Origin: JAVBQJ01 sp031549115
Lineage (GTDB): Bacteria > Verrucomicrobiota > Lentisphaeria > Victivallales > Victivallaceae
Assembly: GCA_031549115.1 (NCBI GenBank)
Contig: JAVBQJ010000085.1
Span: forward strand, 1 to 64,000
Direction of reading: 5' to 3'
Length of the DNA: 64,000 bases
Every line of letters starts with the position of its first letter. Position 1 is the first letter of the stretch. The notes beneath the pieces are model-generated. The model saw only the letters and a list, made by a program, of their open reading frames with translations. It was not told the DNA's origin and made no database searches. The position numbers and the translations under genes were made by a program. Shown here in pieces: positions 63,036 through 64,000 of the stretch.

Positions 63036-64000
63036 TTTTGCTCCATCCAGTATTTTCCGTTCCATTCAAACCCTTTCGGCGCCATCCGGTAGACGCTGGT
63101 GACCTTCTGCCAGGTTTCACCGGCGTCGTCGACCACGCTCTCGGTGGTGACATCCTCCTTGAGCCAATCGGCGGTGAAGTTGCCCAGTTTGCCGTGCCAA
63201 ATCCGCCCCGTCGCCATCCAGTTGTTCAACTGCGGTACCAGCGCGGTATTGTGAATACGGTAATAGCGCGATTCGACCACCTGGATGCTTTTCAAAACCG
63301 CATTGACATATTGCAGCGCCAGCGGTCCCGAGGCGGAAAAGGGACAGGAGGACTCGGGTATCCACCGGGAAATCGCGACATATTCGCCGCTGTTGTTGCG
63401 CTGCCAGCCGCATTGATCCGCCGTCAGCAGGAAATCCGCCATTTCGACCTGCAAATCGACGCGGCCGGACAAATCGCTGCGGTCCTCGATATCATGATCG
63501 AGACGCCAGCGCATGTTCAACGGCACCGCTTCCAGGGTATATTCATACTCCCAGTCATTCAGACGTGTCGGCTCCACCTCGATGACGATACTTTCGGATC
63601 CGGTCCATCCGCGTGCCGAGGTGCCGGTGATATTTTCAAAATCACGCCGCGAATCGCGATGTACCCGCCAGCGGCTGACCCAGCGCACCCGCCGCCGGAT
63701 ATGATGATAACGGTTGTAGCCGAGAAAACTCTCGAAGCGGCGGACGTCGAGCATCCGGACATTGACATGCCGGGCCTCGACGGAAACTTCCACCAGCCCC
63801 CGCCCGGACGGGCGGACTCCGAATGAAATGACGTAATAACCGTCTCCGGCCCAGTCGGCCGGAGAGTTCACTTCATTTTTCAGCTGGAACGCCTCCAGAG
63901 CGCTCTCCTCCAATTCCCAGACGCCGCTTTTGACCGACTCGAAGTTGTGATTCCGCTTGAACGAAATGCGCCCTTCCGGAAAGGCCGGTTCCACCGCGGT
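63032..64000 (-). CDS. uncharacterised protein, cut by the window edge
   Basis: At least 322 residues; the frame is open to the right edge, so the true start lies outside. A GTG at 63994 is possible but not supported by a ribosome site. Beta-rich and arginine-rich (RRRVRWVSRWRVHRDSRRDFENI), not recognised. It is the upstream gene of the right-edge operon. Confidence 0.5.
   Translation of the reverse strand, partial: TAVEPAFPEGRISFKRNHNFESVKSGVWELEESALEAFQLKNEVNSPADWAGDGYYVISFGVRPSGRGLVEVSVEARHVNVRMLDVRRFESFLGYNRYHHIRRRVRWVSRWRVHRDSRRDFENITGTSARGWTGSESIVIEVEPTRLNDWEYEYTLEAVPLNMRWRLDHDIEDRSDLSGRVDLQVEMADFLLTADQCGWQRNNSGEYVAISRWIPESSCPFSASGPLALQYVNAVLKSIQVVESRYYRIHNTALVPQLNNWMATGRIWHGKLGNFTADWLKEDVTTESVVDDAGETWQKVTSVYRMAPKGFEWNGKYWMEQK

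Overview
The window looks like the chromosome of a Lentisphaerota bacterium (Victivallales-like). The evidence is a high-GC, CCG/CTG-rich coding style, solo type IV-pilin-like (PulG) proteins placed beside glycoside hydrolases and GntR-type regulators, a GntR regulator fused to a solute-binding-like sensor, a GH38 alpha-mannosidase, a double-length nucleoside diphosphate kinase and a eukaryote-type HisA. This taxonomic call is inference; there is no rRNA or tRNA in the window to test it.

Layout. 1-2.7 kb (- strand): the start of an unidentified gene at the edge, a GT2 glycosyltransferase and a long MurQ/GCKR-like SIS protein. 2.8-9.8 kb (+): Bax inhibitor-1 protein, pyrR-pyrB-pyrC, a small membrane protein with an ABC-2 permease, rhomboid protease and queA. 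9.9-10.1 kb: first copy of a structured repeat. 10.2-14.6 kb (-): acyltransferase/acyl-ACP synthetase fusion and an acyl-CoA synthetase. 14.8-19.5 kb (+): purQ, gatB, thiG, thiH and a HAD hydrolase. 19.6-27.9 kb (+): carbohydrate locus 1 (GntR-sensor, pilin-like protein, very large secreted hydrolase, second hydrolase, rhamnose mutarotase). 27.9-32.1 kb: small lipoprotein, tandem NDK, thiL, tsaE, ROK regulator. 32.1-37.3 kb (-): carbohydrate locus 2 (GntR/LacI-type regulator, pilin-like protein, two unclassified TIM-barrel-like proteins). 37.5-41.3 kb (+): small symporter partner, sodium:solute symporter, iorA, iorB. 41.3-45.3 kb (-): NagD-like phosphatase, anchored family-5 binding protein, LptF/G permease. 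45.3-45.6 kb: a MITE-like palindromic element. 45.9-50.5 kb (+): GH38 alpha-mannosidase, FKBP isomerase, HisA. 50.5-52.4 kb: second structured repeat, then a lipoprotein and a membrane protein ending in an acyl-carrier domain. 52.5-55.0 kb (-): an AT-rich nucleotidyltransferase pair, then typA. 55.3-61.1 kb (+): gltA, leuA, D,D-carboxypeptidase, trpB. 61.1-64.0 kb (-): three proteins of unknown, possibly phage-tail-like, character.

How the genes work together. Most of the window is housekeeping metabolism (pyrimidine, purine, thiamine, leucine, histidine, tryptophan, lipid and tRNA functions). The accessory signal is two separately regulated carbohydrate loci with the same architecture: one-component regulator, PulG-like protein, secreted hydrolase. 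Locus 1 carries a rhamnose mutarotase, so rhamnose-containing glycans are a plausible substrate. The most unusual non-coding features are two copies of a roughly 250-bp element whose hairpins covary between copies, and a 272-bp MITE-like palindrome with TA flanks.
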